Source: Streptomyces adustus | GTDB lineage: Bacteria > Actinomycetota > Actinomycetes > Streptomycetales > Streptomycetaceae | Reading direction: 5' to 3' | Assembly: GCF_009377175.1 (NCBI RefSeq) | Contig: NZ_VJZD01000078.1 | Location: 1 to 36,812, forward strand | Length of the DNA stretch: 36,812 nucleotides | Shown here: positions 35,601 to 36,812 of the stretch, one piece after another | Layout: each line of letters opens with the position of its first letter | Numbering within the stretch: the first letter of the stretch is position 1 | Made by a program: the position numbers and the translations under genes | The notes under the pieces: generated by a model | Seen by the model: only the letters and a program-made list of their open reading frames with translations | What the model was told of the DNA's origin: nothing | Databases searched by the model: none

Positions 35601-36812
35601 GATCGAGCTCGGCGAGATCGAGGCGGCACTGGCGGAACACCCGCAGGTCGCGCAGGCCGCCGTGACCGTCCGGCAGGACCGGGCGGGGGACACCCGCCTG
35701 GTCGCCTACCTGGTGCCCGCCGCCGGAGCGGAGCCTCGGCCGGAGGACCTGCGGACGAGCCTGCGTGAGCGGCTGCCCGACTACATGGTGCCCGCCGCGT
35801 TCGTCCCCCTCGACGTCCTGCCGCTGAACGCCAACGGCAAGCTCGACCGGCGCGCCCTGCCCGAGCCCGGGGCCACCGTGACGGAGGTCGGCCGGTCGCC
35901 GCACACTCCCCAGGAGCAGGTGCTGGCCGGGCTGTTCGCCGAGGTGCTGGGCCTGACGCAGGTCGGTGTCGACGACAGCTTCTTCGACCTGGGCGGGCAC
36001 TCCCTGCTGGCCACCCGGTTGGTGGCCCGGGTCCGTACGACCCTGGGCGTCGAACTGGCGCTGCACACTCTGTTCCGCACCCCGACGGTGGCCGGGCTGG
36101 CCGCCGGGCTGGGCGGCGCGGACCGGGCCCGGCTCGCCCTGGTGCGGGCGGAGCGGCCCGCGGGGGCAACTCCGGCCGAAGGCGGGGGGATGGTGCCGCT
36201 GTCGTCGGCCCAGCGCCGGCTGTGGTTCCTGCGCCAACTGGAGGGTGCCGACTCGGTCTACAACATGCCGCTCGCGTGGCGGCTCTCGGGACCGCTGGAC
36301 CTGGCGGCACTGGAAGCGGCACTGGGCGACGTCGTGGACCGGCACGAAACCCTGCGCACGGTCTTCCCGGCCGCGGACGGCGTGCCCCACCAGCGGGTGC
36401 TGGCCGCCGGAGAGGCGCGCCCGAGGCTCTCGGTCACCCCGGCCGACGAGCCGGACCTGCCGCGACTGCTGGCGGGAGCCGCGGCGCGCGGATTCGACCT
36501 CGCCGCCGAACCACCGCTGCGCGCCGAGCTGTTCGAGGTCTCGGCGGACCACCATGTGCTGCTGCTGGTGATGCACCACATCGCCGGAGACGGCTGGTCG
36601 CTGGGCCCGCTGGCCGCCGACCTGGCCACCGCCTACGCGGCACGCCGCCGGGGCGAGGAACCGCAGTGGGCGCCGCTGCCCGTCCAGTACGCCGACTACA
36701 CCCTGTGGCAGCGCGAGCTGCTCGGCGACCCGGCCGACCGGGACAGCCTGTTCGCCCGCCAGCAGGCCTACTGGACCGAGCAGTTGGCAGACCTTCCGGA
36801 GCAGATCCGGCT
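26608..36812 (+). CDS. Multimodular non-ribosomal peptide synthetase, 3' end beyond window (C-A-T-C-A-T-C-A-T-C)
   Basis: One unbroken frame runs from the ATG at 26608 (GGAG at 26594) to the window edge, 3401 codons. C1 occupies residues 1-450 with HHVVLDA (140-146). A1 runs 465-955 (YVIYTSGSTG at 612, NGK at 950-952) and T1 has Ser1006 in LGGHS. C2 has HHIAGDG at 1188; A2 has YTSGSTG near 1668; T2 has Ser2071. C3 has HHIAGDG at 2253; A3 covers about 2590-3080 (Lys3078 in NGK) and T3 has Ser3132. C4 has HHIAGDG at 3323 and is cut by the edge. Pocket codes read by eye are A1 DANEVALVNK, A2 DFWNVGMVHK (threonine) and A3 DADGVLYVDK. No epimerisation, methylation or thioesterase domain is seen. 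The N-terminal C domain implies an acyl starter or an upstream synthetase. Product unknown. Confidence 0.95.
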   Translation, partial: MSRRDGEFLPLTAAQREIWLAEQRSRTPIPGYRVGECLEIHGPVDREQFETALRRVVDEVDALHVTFVDDGEGPRQVLREGWDWAPAHLDLSGEPDPRAAALAWMERDLLRPLDLARDPLFGHALIKASPTEYLWYLNYHHVVLDAISSSMLRQRVGEVYSALAEGGAVPPCPFGPLRDLVDSDAAYRASADFAADRAYWTARFADLPAPTRLTHTAATDPHRALRLAEERELRRPDALRAAAGRSGVRWSRLVVAATALYAHRLTGNQDVVLALPVTARRGADRDLTVVPGTTSNVVPLRLTVRPDMPWRELVAQAAREVETAVAHERYRSEDLLRDLGVPGGIGTAFPLIVNIMAFNSRPSFAGHPASVHHFVSGSTTDLAVWVFDYRDGNPPLLRLHGSPEAYDTDALAGHRQRLLALLDTLADCDQDEPVGRIDLLTAEERRELAVLGAGPAAPAPAASLPELFREHVRATPDLVALVCGDVTLTYAELDARANRLAHALIARGAGPEQRVAVALPRSAELVAAILAVLKTGAAYVPVDPEYPAARITYLLDDARPALLVTDSRSEGRLPEAGPVDRLVLDAPETAALVSDCPAADPMVAVDPDLPAYVIYTSGSTGRPKAVLPTHGGLLDLLTDLRRVHFAPLLKQRRRLRVALTTSVSFDASWNQLSALFDGHELHVLEQATFTDPDALVAYAARCGLDYLEATPSYLQVLLSHGLLSDPERSPALVGAGGEAVPERLWEQLRAAGGATCLNLYGPSECTVNSVVAPLESSPRPVIGRPVTNARLYVLDGALRPLPRGAAGELYIAGAGLARGYLYRPGLTAGRFVADPFGPGGARMYRTGDLVRWDAAGNLEFLGRTDDQVKIRGFRVELGEIETVLAEHPQVARAAVTVRTEEESRLVAYAVPEPGATVTGAALRDHLRDRLPRQLVPDAYMLLDALPLTPNGKLDRRALPAPERQPATPGRAPRTATEHLLVGLFAEVLGVAEPGPDDSFFDLGGHSLLATRLVARVRSVLGVELRLGDLFDAPTVAELAAAVDVAGRARPALGRRERPETVPLSFAQRRLWFLHRMEGPSATYNIPLTLRLSGSLDRRALEAALADVVERHESLRTVFPTVDGVPCQRVLDPEEARPRLRVTELGERELPQRLAQAARYGFDLAEEPPLHAELFRLADEEHVLLLVVHHIAGDGWSTGPLSRDLTTAYAARAEGGKPEWSPLPVQYADYALWQRELLGDGSDPDSLLGGQLAYWRHQLAGLPEQVELPFDRPRPAAMSYRGAHLPVRIDAVLHQGLRRLARDGAASLFMVLQAGLAALLGKLGAGTDVPLGTPIAGRTDEAADELVGFFVNTLVLRTDLSGDPSFTELLARVRADALAAYTHQDVPFEHLVEALNPTRTLAHHPLFQTMLALQNAPLGTFDLPGLRVTTDLVHTGTAKCDLTFIMAEQPGGDGLSGVVEYSTDLFDEVTVTGIVERWLRLLRAVVADPGRRIGQVDVLSADELRALLPAPTGRSEEPSEGTLTTLFERQVRATPAAVALTDGEVTLTYGELNTRANRLAHALIDRGVGPEQRVALALPRSAEQVVAVLAVLKAGGAYLPVDPQYPAARIAYLLQDARPALLVTTGRTGDLPGVEAVDRLLLDEADLDGLPDTDPEVPLDPGHAAYVIYTSGSTGNPKGVVVSHRNVVRLFDTTRELFGFCAEDVWTLFHSYAFDFSVWELWGPLLHGGRLVVVDHETSRSPGRFLELLAGERVTVLNQTPSAFYQLMQADAEHPRELALRTVVFGGEALEHARLASWYERHPDDAPRLVNMYGITETTVHVTYAALDRSGVVAGEIGAAIPDLRTYVLDASLRPVAPGVPGELYVAGPGLARGYLNRPGLTAGRFVADPFGPAGSRMYRSGDVVRRAADNSLRYVGRADQQVKVRGFRIELGEIEAALAAHPGVAQVAVVARQDRADDTRLVAYMVPVAGTAASPAELRAHLRERLPEYMVPSAFVVLDALPLTANGKLDHRALPAPDLSAAASPSLRPGGPPARAPRTPQEQILCELFAEVLGLASAGVEDGFFDLGGHSLLATRLAARIRATLGVEMPLRALFEAPTPAGLAAALVAAGPAQAALVRRERPEAIPLSFAQRRLWFLHQLEGSSANYHISLAWRLSGELDRWALEAAVADVVERHESLRTVFPAVDGVPYQRVLDAVAARPRLLVRRTTEAGLPAAMAEAKTRRFDLAVDVPLRAELFELAADEHVFQVVLHHIAGDGWSLGPLAQGLTAAYTARRRGEEPQWAPLPVQYADHTLWQHELLGDGADEDSLFARQAAYWTKALAGLPEQLRLPGDRPRPAVASHRGGSVRAGLDAELHRGLRELARAHGTSLFMVLQAGLAALLSKLGAGDDIPVGSPVAGRTDQAQDELVGYFVNTLVFRTDTSGDPTFAELLGRVRETALAGYAHQDLPFEYLVEALNPVRSLAHHPLFQVMLVLQNAPRADFAPPGLRVCDVPSPSTTAKLDLIFTMSERQSQDGSPEGIDGFVEYTGDLYDPATVETMFERWVRLLRAAVADPQRRLSRFGLITAEERGELTALGTGPAAQAFTESLPELFRAQVRANPDALALVGPDASLTYAELDARANRLAHALIARGAGPERLVAVALPRSAELVVAILAVLKTGAAYLPVDPEYPAARIAYMLDDARPVLMVTDARTRSRLPETGPAGALVADDPATAALVAACPATDPAVAVDQDHPVYVIYTSGSTGRPKGVVATHGALRNLFANQGPLMFRTGERLRVGLTTSVSFDASCDQMFALYAGHELHVLDEATWSDPDAYLEHAARAGLDTVGGTPSYLQVLVENGLLDNPRWRPSLVGLGGEAVPEQLWERLRAADGVSCLNYYGPAECTVDAVVAPLGSSPRPVIGRPLGGVRLHVLDAALQPVPAGVPGELYIAGACLARGYLNRPGLTAGRFVADPFGPAGTRMYCTGDLVRWDAAAGNLEFLGRTDDQVKVRGFRIELGEIEAALAEHPQVAQAAVTVRQDRAGDTRLVAYLVPAAGAEPRPEDLRTSLRERLPDYMVPAAFVPLDVLPLNANGKLDRRALPEPGATVTEVGRSPHTPQEQVLAGLFAEVLGLTQVGVDDSFFDLGGHSLLATRLVARVRTTLGVELALHTLFRTPTVAGLAAGLGGADRARLALVRAERPAGATPAEGGGMVPLSSAQRRLWFLRQLEGADSVYNMPLAWRLSGPLDLAALEAALGDVVDRHETLRTVFPAADGVPHQRVLAAGEARPRLSVTPADEPDLPRLLAGAAARGFDLAAEPPLRAELFEVSADHHVLLLVMHHIAGDGWSLGPLAADLATAYAARRRGEEPQWAPLPVQYADYTLWQRELLGDPADRDSLFARQQAYWTEQLADLPEQIR
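32676..32706. repeat. Streptomyces REP-like palindromic repeat inside the NRPS gene
   Basis: A 31-nt C-run/G-run/C-run unit (CTCCCCCAGCCTCCGGCC, then GGGGGGACCCCCA) sits in the A2-T2 linker. It adds about ten residues (SPSLRPGGPP) that have no counterpart in the A1-T1 and A3-T3 linkers. Near-identical units are, from memory, common between genes in Streptomyces. Frame is kept. Confidence 0.65.

Noticed and set aside
32290..36579. Minus-strand open frame of about 1429 codons opposite the NRPS
   Set aside because: Same reason: a shadow of the synthetase reading frame, with repeats that only mirror the repeated NRPS modules.
1..36812. tRNA, rRNA, CRISPR array or replication origin
   Set aside because: No cloverleaf, rRNA-like sequence, regularly spaced repeat array or DnaA-box cluster was seen by reading; a computed scan was not possible.

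Overview
The window is high-GC actinobacterial DNA. Nearly every gene shows strong third-position G/C, and GTG starts and GGAG/GAGG ribosome sites are common. Gene content (ECF sigma factor, Ser/Thr kinases, PucR-type regulator, P450, large NRPS) fits Streptomyces or a close relative such as Kitasatospora. No rRNA, tRNA or CRISPR was seen.

Region 1 (1-4.3 kb) is a small catabolic group: a 3-hydroxybutyrate-dehydrogenase-like SDR, a GAF/PucR-type regulator, and a convergent MHS-family proton symporter. Region 2 (4.5-9.3 kb) begins with debris (an IS3-type orfA fragment abutting the first part of a Ser/Thr kinase gene) and a lipoprotein. It then holds a signalling group: a membrane-tethered kinase with no external domain, a divergent ECF sigma factor, and two paralogous exported proteins that resemble detached kinase sensor domains. 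A 20-bp perfect hairpin ends this group.

Region 3 (9.3-13.1 kb) is a P450 and an enoyl-CoA hydratase gene on the minus strand, split by a TnpB-only IS200/IS605-type element whose hairpin ends can be seen. Removing the element would restore a stop codon for the P450 and leave the two genes 12 nt apart. A membrane metallophosphoesterase and a small secreted protein follow (13.1-15.0 kb).

Region 4 (15.4-18.5 kb) is a cassette of a DUF5132-like small protein and an ABC exporter with an HMA-like N-terminal extension. A second, decayed copy lies 10 kb away (25.4-26.5 kb). There the promoter region and the small gene survive, but the ABC gene is reduced to 95 codons. Between the copies lie an acyl-CoA dehydrogenase, a group that looks polyamine-related (PLP fold-III decarboxylase, GNAT acetyltransferase, convergent glutamine-synthetase-like ligase) and a membrane-anchored alpha/beta hydrolase.

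Region 5 (26.6 kb to the end) is a giant NRPS gene open at the right edge: C-A-T-C-A-T-C-A-T-C, at least 3401 codons. The second A domain carries a clear threonine code. The first and third A domains are close relatives of each other with unassigned pockets. A Streptomyces REP-like palindrome sits in frame in the A2-T2 linker. The peptide product cannot be named from this window.
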